NCBI RefSeq assembly: GCF_001280015.1
Contig: NZ_LGDV01000238.1
Location: forward strand, 62,001 to 126,000
Direction: 5' to 3'
DNA: 64,000 nt
From: Streptomyces sp. MMG1121
GTDB taxonomy: Bacteria; Actinomycetota; Actinomycetes; Streptomycetales; Streptomycetaceae
In this document: piece after piece, positions 54,188-62,900 of the stretch
How the letters are laid out: each line of letters begins with the position of its first letter
Position numbering within the stretch: position 1 is the first letter of the stretch
Notes under the pieces: model-generated
What the model was told of the DNA's origin: nothing
Seen by the model: only the letters and a program-made list of their open reading frames with translations
Databases searched by the model: none
Program-made: the position numbers and the translations under genes

Positions 54188-55087
54188 TCAGCCCTCTCGC
54201 AGCACCGTCCGGATCACGTGCCGGGCATTGTGCGCCATCGCGGGGTTCGTCCTCCGGTAGTACGGCAGCGCGATCAGTGCCTGCGAGAGTGTCCGGCCCC
54301 GGCCCCGGATCCAGGTCGCGTTGTCCACGTTCAGCGTCTCGCGGAAGACTTCCCTCGCCTCGGCCGGCAGCAGATTCCACGCTGGGAACAGATCGCAGGC
54401 CGGATCGCCCGCCCCCATGCACCCGAAGTCGATTACCGAGGTCAGCCTGCCGCCGTCCACCAGCAGGTTGCCCGGCATGAGATCAGCGTGCAGCCACACC
54501 GGCGGCCCGTCCCAGCCGGGGGCCCGCAGCGTTTCCTCCCACACGGCTGTGGCGGCATCGCAGTCGACGCCCTCCTGTGGGATCCCGCGCAACTCCTCGA
54601 TCGCCGCCCGGGTCTCCGCGTCGAGCGAGGCGACCGGTCCCCCGCGGTGGGCCCGCGGCGCACCCGGCAGGGTGATACTGCGCATCGCCGCCACGAACTC
54701 GGCCAGATCCTCGGCCAGCAGCACCGGCTCGCTCAGGGCTCCCGCCTCGGGATTCTCCCCCGCCAGCCACCGGTACACCGACCACGGCCACGGGTACCCC
54801 TCCGCAGGCTCCCCCTCCCCGAGTACCTCAGGAATGGTCGTAGGCAGGTGAGGCACGAGCCGGGGCAGCCACGTCCGCTCCCTCGACGCGTCGTTGGCCC
54901 CGCCTGCCACGAGCGGCAGCCGTACGACCATGTCATCGCCCAGCCGGTACATGGCGTTGACCGTCCCGCCGGACGGAAACCGCTCGACCGCCAGCCCCGC
55001 CCACTGCGGGAACTGCCCGGCGACCAGCCGCCGTACGAGGTCGACGCCGATGGCGTGCATGCCGGGATGCATCTGCCCTGTGTTCAT
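54188..55087 (-). CDS. Aminoglycoside-phosphotransferase (APH) fold kinase
   Basis: This encodes 299 residues from the ATG at 55087; the open frame continues upstream. Catalytic motifs are VWLHADLMPGNLLV (HxDxxxxN) and VIDFGCMGAGDPACDLFPAW (metal-binding DFG and following Asp). The N-lobe has VERFPSGGTVNAMYRLGDDM and VVRLPLVAGG with a Leu/Arg strand. It is close in pattern to actinobacterial kinases annotated as aminoglycoside or hygromycin phosphotransferases, but the substrate is not provable. It differs clearly from the other APH gene at 16640. Confidence 0.85.
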   Translation of the reverse strand: MNTGQMHPGMHAIGVDLVRRLVAGQFPQWAGLAVERFPSGGTVNAMYRLGDDMVVRLPLVAGGANDASRERTWLPRLVPHLPTTIPEVLGEGEPAEGYPWPWSVYRWLAGENPEAGALSEPVLLAEDLAEFVAAMRSITLPGAPRAHRGGPVASLDAETRAAIEELRGIPQEGVDCDAATAVWEETLRAPGWDGPPVWLHADLMPGNLLVDGGRLTSVIDFGCMGAGDPACDLFPAWNLLPAEAREVFRETLNVDNATWIRGRGRTLSQALIALPYYRRTNPAMAHNARHVIRTVLREG

Positions 55088-55299
55088 GGCACGCCATCCG
55101 ACCGCCGGACACCGGCGAGCGTCAAACGTTTTCCCGGCGGCACCACCTTCGCGACACGCCCGAGGGGGCGAGACTCGGTCACACTGGTGTGACTGGGCGT
55201 CTCGGTTGGCGAGTTGAGCTTTCGACGTGGTGATCCCGAGTTCTTCGTCCGGCCGACGAGAGGGCGGCAGTGGTCCGCACCGGCGAGAACGCGCACCGA

Positions 55300-55640
55300 G
55301 GCGAAGACGTCCGGGCGCCCGGAGCCGGAGCCCGATCGGTCGCGTTCTCGACGTTCTCCGTGACGGCAATCGTCCGGCACAGCAGGCGACGGGCGGTCTC
55401 CAGGTCGGCGGCGTGCTGGTCGAGGGTGTCCAACTGGTCGCGGACGCTGGGGAGGACGCCGGGACAGGGACGGAGCGTCACCGTGTCGTGGGTGCAGGGC
55501 AGGACCTGGCGGATGATGCGGGTGGGCGGGGCGAAGGCGAGCAGGGCGCGGACGCGGCGCACCGGCTTCACGGCCTGGTCGTCGTACTCGCGGTAGCCGT
55601 TGGCGCGGCGCTCGGCGTGGATGGGTTCCGTCCGAACGAG
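55300..55640 (-). pseudogene. MerR-family regulator, C-terminal part
   Basis: The reverse strand reads RRANGYREYDDQAVKPVRRV then RIIRQVLPCTHDTVTLRPCP and DQLDTLDQHAADLETARRLL. This is a MerR wing and dimerisation coiled coil with an effector-like PCTHDT segment. The first HTH part is missing and the frame upstream is antisense to other debris, so it is a truncated relic. Confidence 0.6.
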
Positions 55641-55654
55641 CCGAGTGGGTCGTG

Positions 55655-55890
55655 CTGGCGATCGTGCACCGAGCCGTCGAGGTTCTGCCCGAGGTCCAGG
55701 GCAGCCATCTTGCGGATCCCCGCTGGCGGGACCGCTTCGTGGCATGGCATGTGTTCAGGGATGTGATCAAGGGGCTGGCAGAAGTCGCCCGGGCCAGCAG
55801 ACGCGGTCTGCCGCAAATGGCACTCGGCTGGGTGGTGATGAGGCCAGCGGACGCCGCCGTGCAAGTAGGGGCAGCCAGCGCCGGTACATA
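55655..55890 (+). pseudogene. Aldo/keto reductase C-terminal fragment
   Basis: The forward frame reads SHLADPRWRDRFVAWHVFRD, VIKGLAEVARASRRGLPQMA and LGWVVMRPADAAVQVGA, similar to the last helix and NADP-binding end of aldo/keto reductases (LPQLALxWVLxxPxVxxxIVGA). There is no start and the catalytic Tyr region is missing. Confidence 0.5.
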
Positions 55891-56078
55891 GTCAAACAGG
55901 GGCCCACGCGGCGGCGAGCCGGTGCAGGCTGACCGCCGAGGACGAGGCGGCACTGGCGCGGATATCCGGGGGTGTCCGGGGTAACGATGTGACGGTGCCG
56001 GGGGCGTCTACATCGGCCTCGGCCCCGGCCACACCCGGCTCGACCAGATCGATCCGCTCAGCCTGGAGGAAGCCCCGC

Positions 56079-57533
56079 ATGACCGCGATCCGTCCCAACC
56101 ATGCTCACAGCAACAGCCACGATCACCTTGACCATCACAGTGACCCCACCCTCTATCGCACACCAGCGGACGCCGCCATCGCGCCGCCCGAGAAGCTCGC
56201 CTACGTCGTGGGCTTCGATCGCAGCGCCCGGCGCCCGGATGCATTGTTCACCGTCGACACCGATCCCCTCTCCCCGTCGTACGGCCGGGTAGTGAGCATG
56301 GTCGAGGTGCCTGGACTCGGCGACGAACTGCACCACTTCGGATGGAACGCGTGCTCCAGCGCGCTGCAGCACGTGGGTCATCACCGCGCCGAGCGCCGCT
56401 ACTTACTCGCGCCCGGATTACGTTCCTCGCGTCTGCATGTGTTCGATACCCAACCGGATCCGGCCCGGCCACGCCTGCTGAAGGTCATCGAGCCCGAGGA
56501 ACTGGCTGCGAAGGCCGGCTACTCACGCCCGCACACCCTTCACTGCGGTCCCACCGGCGTCTTCCTGTCCTGTCTGGGAGACGCGGAGGGCGCCGACGGG
56601 CCGGGTGGTGTGGCCTTGCTGGACCACACCACCTTCGAAGTACAGCGCGCTTGGGAAACCGATCGCGGCCCCCAACACCTGGCGTACGACGTCTGGTGGC
56701 ATCTGCGCCACAACATTGCGGTGACCAGCGAGTGGGGCACCCCGTCGATGATCGAGGAGGGCCTCGTCCCTGAGCTGCTGCTCAACCGGGCGTATGGTCA
56801 CGCGCTGCACTTCTGGGAGCTGGATTCCGGCACACACCTCCAGCGGCTGGACCTGGGTGACGAACACCAGATGGTGCTGGAACTGCGTCCCGCGCACGAT
56901 CCGGAGGCGGCGTGGGGGTTCGTCGGAGTCGTTGCGAACGTCACGGATCTGTCCGCGTCGGTATGGCTGTGGCACCGCGAACGGGACAGCGGTGAATTCA
57001 GCGTACGCAAGGTGATCACCATTCCCGCCGAGCCCGCCGAGGCGGCGGGTCTTCCCCCGGTGCTCCGTCCGTTCGGCGCCGTTCCGCCGCTGGTCACCGA
57101 CATCAACCTCTCGGTCGATGATCGGTGGCTGTACGTGTCGGCCTGGGGTACGGGCGAGTTGCTCCAGTACGACGTCAGTGACCCGTTCCGTCCCCGCCGT
57201 ACTGCGTCCGTCCGGCTGGGCGGCATCGTCGAACGCGCACCGCACCCGACAGCGCCCGGCGTACCGCTGACCGGTGGGCCGCAGATGGTCGAACTCAGCC
57301 GGGACGGGCAGCGTGTGTATCTGACGAACTCCCTCTACGGAGCGTGGGACGACCAGTTCTATCCGCAGGGCATTGAGCCGTGGCTGGTCAAGCTCGACGC
57401 GGAGACCGCCCGTGGAGGCCTTGCGCTGGACGAGCGCTTCTTCCTTCACGGCGACGCGTTTCACGGGCGGCGCATACACCAAACCCGCTTGCAGGGCGGC
57501 GATGCGTCCTCCGATTCCTACTGCTTCCGCTGA
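56079..57533 (+). CDS. SBP56 (selenium-binding protein 1) family protein, methanethiol-oxidase-like
   Basis: This encodes 484 residues from the ATG at 56079 with GGAGGA upstream, close to the usual SBP56 length. Beta-propeller blades are recognisable: KLAYVVGFDRSARRPDALFT, HHFGWNACSSALQH, YSRPHTLHCGPTGVFLSCLG, VTSEWGTPSMIEEGLVPELL, HALHFWELDSGTHLQRLDLG, LVTDINLSVDDRWLYVSAWG and the C-terminal FFLHGDAFHGRRIHQTRLQG. Conserved His residues in HHFGWN, HTLHC and GDAFHGRR fit the metal site of methanethiol oxidases. It probably acts in sulfur-compound oxidation. It has no clear partner; strong hairpins follow 180 bp downstream. Confidence 0.88.
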   Translation: MTAIRPNHAHSNSHDHLDHHSDPTLYRTPADAAIAPPEKLAYVVGFDRSARRPDALFTVDTDPLSPSYGRVVSMVEVPGLGDELHHFGWNACSSALQHVGHHRAERRYLLAPGLRSSRLHVFDTQPDPARPRLLKVIEPEELAAKAGYSRPHTLHCGPTGVFLSCLGDAEGADGPGGVALLDHTTFEVQRAWETDRGPQHLAYDVWWHLRHNIAVTSEWGTPSMIEEGLVPELLLNRAYGHALHFWELDSGTHLQRLDLGDEHQMVLELRPAHDPEAAWGFVGVVANVTDLSASVWLWHRERDSGEFSVRKVITIPAEPAEAAGLPPVLRPFGAVPPLVTDINLSVDDRWLYVSAWGTGELLQYDVSDPFRPRRTASVRLGGIVERAPHPTAPGVPLTGGPQMVELSRDGQRVYLTNSLYGAWDDQFYPQGIEPWLVKLDAETARGGLALDERFFLHGDAFHGRRIHQTRLQGGDASSDSYCFR

Positions 57534-57708
57534 CACCGTCCCACCCAGTGGCGGCTGCGGCATGCCTTGGGCCCGCGGCAGTCGGCGTTGTGCGGGTCCG
57601 AGCCCGTCGATGATGGGGATTCGTAATTTTCACCCATGGCGCTTCCCGCCTCGGTTGGTTGGGTCCTGAACCGTATGACGAGAGTGGGGATCGAAATGCC
57701 CGTGCGAG

Positions 57709-57760
57709 GTGTGGTCGGGTAGCCGGAGACCATTGCTGATCTCCGGCTAGCGGACCACAC
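57709..57760. terminator. Long hairpin downstream of the SBP56 gene
   Basis: TAGCCGGAGA and TCTCCGGCTA (57720-57729 and 57740-57749) form a perfect ten-pair stem with a ten-base loop. Outside it GTGTGGTC pairs with GACCACAC after a short internal bulge, giving a stem of about 18 pairs. It could stop transcription or be a structured RNA. Confidence 0.6.
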
Positions 57761-57792
57761 AGGGCCCGCCGACCGTCAGGTCGGCGGGCCCT
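57761..57792. terminator. Second, perfect 13-pair hairpin
   Basis: AGGGCCCGCCGAC, loop CGTCAG, GTCGGCGGGCCCT. It follows the first hairpin without a gap. Its strength makes it a likely rho-independent terminator, working in both directions because no U-tract is needed for one orientation only. Confidence 0.75.
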
Positions 57793-58261
57793 GGTGATCA
57801 GTGACGGTCAGGCTGGATGGTCTGGGCGGCCGTCGGTTGCGGTCCGGTTCACAGGGTCCTGCGCAGTGGGACGGTGTCGGGAACGGCCATGAGAATCGAG
57901 TGGGAATCGAGGGGCGGCCGGCTTCCGGGATGGCCAGCAGGGCGGCGATGGTGACGGGTGGTCGCAGTGCGGGCAGTTGCGGGTCGCGGCAGGCGACAGG
58001 TCGGCTGGGGCCGAGGGCCCTGGAGCCTGCCTGGCGGCGGGGCGGGAGTTTCGTGGCGGCGGGGGGTGTCACCCCTGCGGAGGGCTCGTTCCTGGTCGTG
58101 TTGCTCTTCACACGGGATTTCGGCGTCCATGCGGCAGTGGGGTGAGCAGTAGACCTGCCGGACGCTGGGGTGCGAGGTGAACTCGACGTGACAGATCGGC
58201 CAGGCCTTGACCGTCGGGGGTGAGTTCCGGGAGCTGGTTGCTCAGGGGGCAGACGGGTGTG
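57793..58261. other. Unassigned region, possible decayed Cys-motif protein on the minus strand
   Basis: About 470 bp. Reverse-strand frames hold RQTYCTPVCPLSNQLPEL and, one frame over, WPICHVEFTSHPSVRQVYCS with CSPHCRMDAE, suggesting a frameshifted small zinc-ribbon protein. No start or family is clear. Confidence 0.3.
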
Positions 58262-58663
58262 CAGTAGGTCTGCCGGGTGCAGCGGGTTGGTGAACAGGTC
58301 GTTCTTGCCTTCGGCGATGCCGCCTCAGGACTGGATCTGCACGCCGTGCTCGCTCATGAGGGACTGGTAGCGGGTGCGCTGGAAGAAGGGGTGGGTCTCG
58401 ATCTGGTTGACCGCCGGGGTGATCTCGTTGTTGACGATCAGGTCGATCAGCCGGTCGGGGTAGAAGTCGGCGACACCGGTCGCTTTGGCCACGCCCTCGC
58501 GATTGAGTGCCTCCATGGCACGCCACTGGCCGTAGACGTCGCCGAAGGGCTGGTGCATCAGGTACGGGTCGAGGTAGTCCAGGCCCAGCTTGTTCAGGGA
58601 CGTCTCGAAGGCGCGGCGGGTGTTGTCTTCGGCGGGGGCGCCCTGCACCCACTCGGACCGCAC
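58262..58663 (-). pseudogene. Aldo/keto reductase internal fragment with premature stop
   Basis: The reverse frame reads [60 protein letters not shown] and GVQIQS, then a TGA at 58325-58327, then in the same frame GGIAEGKNDLFTNPLH. This is the middle of a 2,5-diketo-D-gluconate-reductase-like enzyme; by memory of relatives the TGA replaces Trp (SWGG). Both the start with the catalytic Tyr and the C-terminus are missing. Confidence 0.65.
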
Positions 58664-58709
58664 GCACGAGAGGGCAGCAAGCAGCCGCTGGACGCCCCAT
58701 GGGATCCGG

Positions 58710-59375
58710 AGGAACCCACCGTCATCTCCACCGACCTGAACATCGTGCTGTTCGACTGTTCGACCTCTTCGTGGTCATCGCCCGCCACCGACGCCCCGGC
58801 GCCCTGCACAAGATGGCCGCCCGCAGCCACCACACACCGACGCCTTCACCACTGCCTACTGGGCCTGCCGCCCGCCCTGCGACGCCGGCCAGCAGGGCGC
58901 GCCCGAGTACTGGAGCGCCGTGCTGCCACAGCTGCCCCTGTCCGTCGGCGGCGACACGACTGAGGAACTACGCATCACCGACATCGACAGTTGGTCACGC
59001 CTCGACGACCGGACGGTCGCCTACGTCCAGTACCTGCGCGACGTCGCCCAGGTCGCCTTGCTGTCCGACCTCCCCTCAGACCACGCGGAGGCCTTCCTCC
59101 CCGCGCAGCCCTGGCCGCACAATCCGAACCACGTTGCCTTCTCCGGGAAGATCAAAGTGGCGAAGCCGACCCCAGCAGCCCTTCATCACTGCGTCGTCGC
59201 CATGCGGGCTTCCCCGACCGACTTCCTCTTCGTCGACGACCGTGAAGAGAACATACGCGCCGCGCAGGCCACCGCCATGAACGGACACGTCTTCAGCGAC
59301 CGCGACGAGCTGACAGCCGTCATCGACACCTGGTTGCCGGCTCGACGCCCCACGGGGAAATGGCACCTGACATGA
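58710..59375 (+). pseudogene. HAD-superfamily hydrolase, N-terminal half frameshifted
   Basis: The first part ([12 protein letters not shown] with motif I, DIVLFD-like) decays through several frameshifts between 58730 and 58920. From 58920 an open frame gives ITDIDSWSRLDDRTVAYVQY, VALLSDLPSDHAEAFLPAQP (motif II Ser), FSGKIKVAKPTPAALHHCVV (motif III Lys) and FLFVDDREENIRAAQATAMN (motif IV Asp). The cap and phosphatase core are complete only in the second half, so the gene is broken. A 151-residue product from 58920 could still be made. Confidence 0.6.
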
Positions 59376-59400
59376 GACCGTCACTCCACAGCACGCGGGG

Positions 59401-59570
59401 ATGGCGCGCGTGCCGCTGGTACGCATCGACGACAAGATCGACCACCTCCCGCAGCGCCAGGCCGAACAGGAACGGAGCCGTCGCGCGGAGCCCCGGCCGC
59501 CGGAATGGTTCGTCGAACTCGGCATCGGAGTCGGGCGGGAGGAGGCCCGGCGCCTGCTCGTCGGCCGTAC
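59401..59570 (+). pseudogene. DUF6233-like fragment
   Basis: The forward frame reads LPQRQAEQERSRRAEPRPPE and WFVELGIGVGREEARRLLV, resembling DUF6233 proteins common in Streptomyces (WxVELGIG). There is no start and the C-terminal part is replaced by transposase sequence. Confidence 0.45.
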
Positions 59571-59589
59571 CAGCGCCTGGTCCGCCCGT

Positions 59590-60300
59590 GCGGGACCGCA
59601 CGAGACAGACCTTCCGCGACCAGATCCCCGGGCTGCTGGAGCGATACCAGCGACGCACGCTTCGGCCGGCTGGCCAACTCGTCTCCTTCTTCAAGGAGTT
59701 GGCGGGTCGGGTGGGCGCCCGCCTGTCCTGCTCTCTCGCCGTCGCGATCTCCCGCTCGACCGTGCTGCGGATGCTGACGAGGCTGCCACTGCCGCCATTG
59801 CGTGCACACGGGTAATCGACGTCGACGACTTCGCTCTGAAACGGCGCCACCGCTACGCCACCATCCGCAACGACGCCGAGACCGGCGGGCGGATCGACGC
59901 ACCCCGGACCGCGACACGGACACACTGGAGCGATGACTGCGCGAACATCCCGGTGCCGAGATCGTCTGCCGCGACGGCTCAGGAGCCTAGGGCGAGGCGG
60001 TCCGCCGGGCCCTGCTCGGTGCGGTGCAGGTCAGCGACCGCTGGCGCATCCGGAAGAACCTGTGCGACAAGACCCTGACCGCCGTCCGCTCCCACAGTTC
60101 CTGCTGGGCCACCGCCAGCACGCCTCGTCCTGTGGGCACCTACGAGCAGACCACTCGCGAACACCGACAGCGCGCCCACGACCTCCTGGGTAAGGGCGTC
60201 CGGCCTGCTCGAATGCGCCCGCCGCCTCAGCCTGGCGCTCAACACCGGCAAGCGCCATGCGAGGAGCCGGAGCCCGAGGCTTGCGTCGAGCTCCGCGATC
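59590..60300 (+). pseudogene. ISL3-family transposase relic (second lineage)
   Basis: Frames give FRDQIPGLLERYQRRTLRPA, VISRSTVLRM-like core, RVIDVDDFALKRRHRYATIR (first catalytic Asp), EIVCRDGSGA followed by a TAG, then VQVSDRWRIRKNLCDK and RSHSSCWATAS. Several frameshifts and one stop disable it, and it ends before the C-terminal catalytic residue. Its sequence differs from the 20002-21180 relic, so two ISL3 elements entered this region. Confidence 0.65.
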
Positions 60301-60333
60301 CCAGGCCCGCCCTGGTCGGGCCCGGGGCACGCG

Positions 60334-60930
60334 TTACGTGGTGTGCCAGCCGGGTTCGAGGCGGTCGAGGAGGGCGTGGAAGGCGGAATCGGCTCGGTCC
60401 CAGTCGCCGTCGGCCAGGGGTGCGATGATCAGGCCGAAGACTGCGTCCACCAGGAGCGTGGCCTCCGTGCGGGCTCGCTCCTCGGCGAGGCCGAGGTCAC
60501 TGAACATGGAGGTCAGCAAGCGCGTCCATCCGGTGACCACGTCGTGCATGAGCGGCCCGTACCGGTCGGGGTGGAGCAGGCTGGCGGCCATCACTTCGAG
60601 GGAGAGCGGAAGCAAGGCACGCCGGTCAGAAGCGCTGAACAGCCGCCACAGTTCTTCCACGATGCGGCGAAGTCCCGCCGGGTCCTGGGGCCGGCCGAGG
60701 GTGTCGAGCAGGTCGGGGGTGCGCAGGAGCGGCCGGTTCTCGTCCAGGGCGAGCGCGTCGGCGATCAGGCGCTCCTTGGTACCGAAGTAGTACAGCAGCA
60801 TGCGGTCACTGGTGCCCAGGGCCTGAGCCATAGGTCGGAGCGACAGGTCAGACAGACCATTGCGGATTACGTACTGGCGGACCTGGTCCAGCAGGTCACG
60901 TCGCTTGACCGGGTCGGGCGGGCGCGGCAT
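60334..60930 (-). CDS. TetR/AcrR family regulator
   Basis: This encodes 198 residues. HTH at about 10-55: RRDLLDQVRQYVIRNGLSDL, PMAQALGTSDRMLLYYFGTK, ERLIADAL. The ligand domain (FSASDRRALLPLSLEVMAAS, TLLVDAVFGLIIAPLADGDW) is of the AcrR type. It is divergent from an HATPase gene across about 210 bp with a perfect TACGGTA inverted repeat, its probable operator. It sits just past an ISL3 relic, so its original context may be changed. Confidence 0.9.
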   Translation of the reverse strand: MPRPPDPVKRRDLLDQVRQYVIRNGLSDLSLRPMAQALGTSDRMLLYYFGTKERLIADALALDENRPLLRTPDLLDTLGRPQDPAGLRRIVEELWRLFSASDRRALLPLSLEVMAASLLHPDRYGPLMHDVVTGWTRLLTSMFSDLGLAEERARTEATLLVDAVFGLIIAPLADGDWDRADSAFHALLDRLEPGWHTT

Positions 60931-60994
60931 AAGGCCTCCCAGCTGCAGTCACACAGGCCACAACAGACCCAATGTCTGATTCATCACTTTTCTA

Positions 60995-61010
60995 TACGGT
61001 ATTTACCGTA
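60995..61010. promoter_or_regulatory. Perfect palindrome TACGGTA-TT-TACCGTA
   Basis: Seven-base arms with a two-base spacer in an AT-rich stretch 65 bp upstream of the TetR start. A looser repeat (ATACGCTACGTGTAT) follows within 20 bp. Size and place fit a TetR dimer site. Confidence 0.65.
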
Positions 61011-61139
61011 ACATACGCTACGTGTATTGTTGGCGTAGTGAGTGTTACATGAATGCTGCGTCCGAGGCATGACGCCGGGCCCGCTCCGCCGGGGCCTTCG
61101 CAGCCCGGGGCGCCGGTGGTTCAGAAAGGAATGATTCCC

Positions 61140-61766
61140 ATGGCCTCGTCAGTCATAGGTCCTGCCGAGGCTCCTCGCAGGGGGCGTTTTGCCTGGCTGC
61201 CCCGTCGCCGGGACGGGCAATCGGCGCGGAACACCACCGCAGACCGCACTGAGCGATCCTCGAAGGCTGCTCCCACATCGTGGTTCGCCCGGCAGTGGGC
61301 CCTGTGGTCGCGCACCCTGGAACCCCTGCGCCCGCTCGACGCACCCCGCGCCCGTCCGACCGACTTGGATGCCTCCTGGCCGCTGAAGCGGGACCTGACC
61401 TCCGTCCGTCAGGCCCGGCGACTGGTAACCGCGCAATTGGCCGACTGGGATCTGGCGGAGACGGCCGACACCGCCGAGCTCCTGGTCAGCGAACTGGTCA
61501 CCAACGCCCTGCGTCACACCCGCGGTCCACTGCGGCTCAACCTGCAGGTGCGTCGCGGCCGCCTGCGCTGCGAGGTCGAGGACACCGACTCGGCCGCTCC
61601 TGTACGGCGCGTCGTCGACACCGATGCGGAAGGCGGACGCGGCATGGAACTGCTCGATCTGCTCGCCGAAGCCTGGGGCGGCACCCGCACGGCCACCGGC
61701 AAAACCGTGTGGTTCGAACTGCCGGCCAAGACTCCTCCGTCCGCTGCTATGGATGAGCCTCGCTGA
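61140..61766 (+). CDS. HATPase_c protein, anti-sigma-factor kinase-like
   Basis: This encodes 208 residues from the ATG at 61140, nine bases after AAAGGA; the ATG at 61131 is too close to it. After a long basic N-terminal tail the GHKL ATPase domain follows: RQARRLVTAQLADWDLAETA, ELLVSELVTNALRHTRGPLR (N box), CEVEDTDSAAPV (G1 box) and GGRGMELLDLLAEAWGG (G2 box). This is the RsbW/SpoIIAB-like form used in Streptomyces to sequester sigma factors or anti-anti-sigma proteins. No sigma factor or antagonist gene is adjacent; the divergent TetR may control it. Confidence 0.82.
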   Translation: MASSVIGPAEAPRRGRFAWLPRRRDGQSARNTTADRTERSSKAAPTSWFARQWALWSRTLEPLRPLDAPRARPTDLDASWPLKRDLTSVRQARRLVTAQLADWDLAETADTAELLVSELVTNALRHTRGPLRLNLQVRRGRLRCEVEDTDSAAPVRRVVDTDAEGGRGMELLDLLAEAWGGTRTATGKTVWFELPAKTPPSAAMDEPR

Positions 61767-62046
61767 CCGATCCAGGTAGGGGCGCGTAGCCCCTCACAGG
61801 CACCGAGCCGCAGCACCGGCATGAAGACAGACCGCACCACCAGACGCGGACGCTCTGTGACGGGTGGCGCCTTCCCTGCCCGTTCTCGCAGGTCGACCGC
61901 GCGCATTCCGTCACGCGTGGCTCGGCCATCGAGTACCCAAAGGCACCGACACAGGTGCAGTCAGGTTGCGGGTGGATCAGCCGCCGTCCGGGGCCTAGCG
62001 TCAGAAGGCAAGGAGTCCTCCGTATCCGTGGACAAGGAGGGTGATC
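61767..62046. other. Intergenic region before the SDR gene
   Basis: About 280 bp. No gene, hairpin or palindrome is recognised. A good ribosome binding site (AAGGAGG) for the SDR gene lies at its end. Confidence 0.5.
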
Positions 62047-62745
62047 ATGGACATCAAGGGTTCAGTAGCCCTTGTCACCGGGGCCAACCGTGGCATCGGG
62101 TCGGCCTTCGCCCAGGCACTGCTCGCTCACGGCGCCGCCAAGGTCTACGCCGGCGTCCGGGAGCCGGACACCTTCCGGGGCCCTGGCCTCGTTCCGCTGC
62201 GACTGGACGTCACCGACGAGGAGCAGGTCACTGCAGCAGCACGCGCCGCCGATGACGTGAGCATCGTCATCAACAACGCCGGGGTCACTGGTGGCCCCTC
62301 CCTTCTCGAGGGGGCATTCGACGGCGCCAGGCGCGAGATGGAGGTCAACTACTTCGGCACCTGGGCTGTCTCGCGTGCGTTCGCGCCCGTCCTGGCCGCC
62401 CATGGCGGCGGAGCGCTGGTCAATATGCTGTCCGTGGCGTCGTGGGTGGCCAACAGGCGGTTTCCGAGCTACGCGGCCTCCAAGTCCGCTCAGTGGTCAC
62501 TGACGAATGCCTTCCGACTGGTGCTGCGGGAGCAGGGCACGCTGGTCGTCGGCGTGCATGCCGGCTATGTCGACACCGACTTGGCGGCGGATGTCGACTC
62601 CCCCAAGATCCTTGCTTCCGAGGTGGCCGACAAGACGATGACGGCGCTGCTCCATGACGAACCCGAAGTGCTCGTCGACGAGGCCACCCGCAACGTACGT
62701 GCCGCACTCTCGGGGGAACTGGAGGCGCTGTACGCCAATCGGTGA
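62047..62745 (+). CDS. Short-chain dehydrogenase/reductase (SDR)
   Basis: This encodes 232 residues from the ATG at 62047, downstream of AAGGAGG. The cofactor motif is VALVTGANRGIGSAFAQAL (TGxxxGIG), then VRLDVTDEEQV-like LDVTDEEQV and SIVINNAGVTGG (NNAG). The active site is NMLSVASWVANRRFPSYAAS with Ser, Tyr and Lys (YAASK). It is a classical NAD(P)H-dependent reductase or dehydrogenase; substrate unknown. It is monocistronic and has no adjacent regulator. Confidence 0.9.
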   Translation: MDIKGSVALVTGANRGIGSAFAQALLAHGAAKVYAGVREPDTFRGPGLVPLRLDVTDEEQVTAAARAADDVSIVINNAGVTGGPSLLEGAFDGARREMEVNYFGTWAVSRAFAPVLAAHGGGALVNMLSVASWVANRRFPSYAASKSAQWSLTNAFRLVLREQGTLVVGVHAGYVDTDLAADVDSPKILASEVADKTMTALLHDEPEVLVDEATRNVRAALSGELEALYANR

Positions 62746-62779
62746 CGGCCCGATCCCGCCGTCGTCAGCGGAACGGGTG

Positions 62780-62900
62780 GGCCCCTCGACAACCCGCGGT
62801 CTCGCCGCCCGAGCGCCTGCCAGGCCAGAAACGCGAGGTAGGCCGCGCCGACAGCAGGGAAACCGATGTACAGCCACGGGACGGCAACGAAGACCACCGC
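62780..62900 (-). pseudogene. LysE-family exporter fragment (weak)
   Basis: The reverse strand reads VRTAVVFVAVPWLYIGFPAV then GAAYLAFLAWQALG, like one transmembrane pair and the GAAYLxxLxxxAL motif of LysE/RhtB exporters. About 40 residues remain, with no start or end. Confidence 0.4.

Noticed and set aside
57709..57792. tRNA or riboswitch
   Set aside because: No cloverleaf, no CCA end and no T-loop consensus; two simple hairpins fit terminators better.
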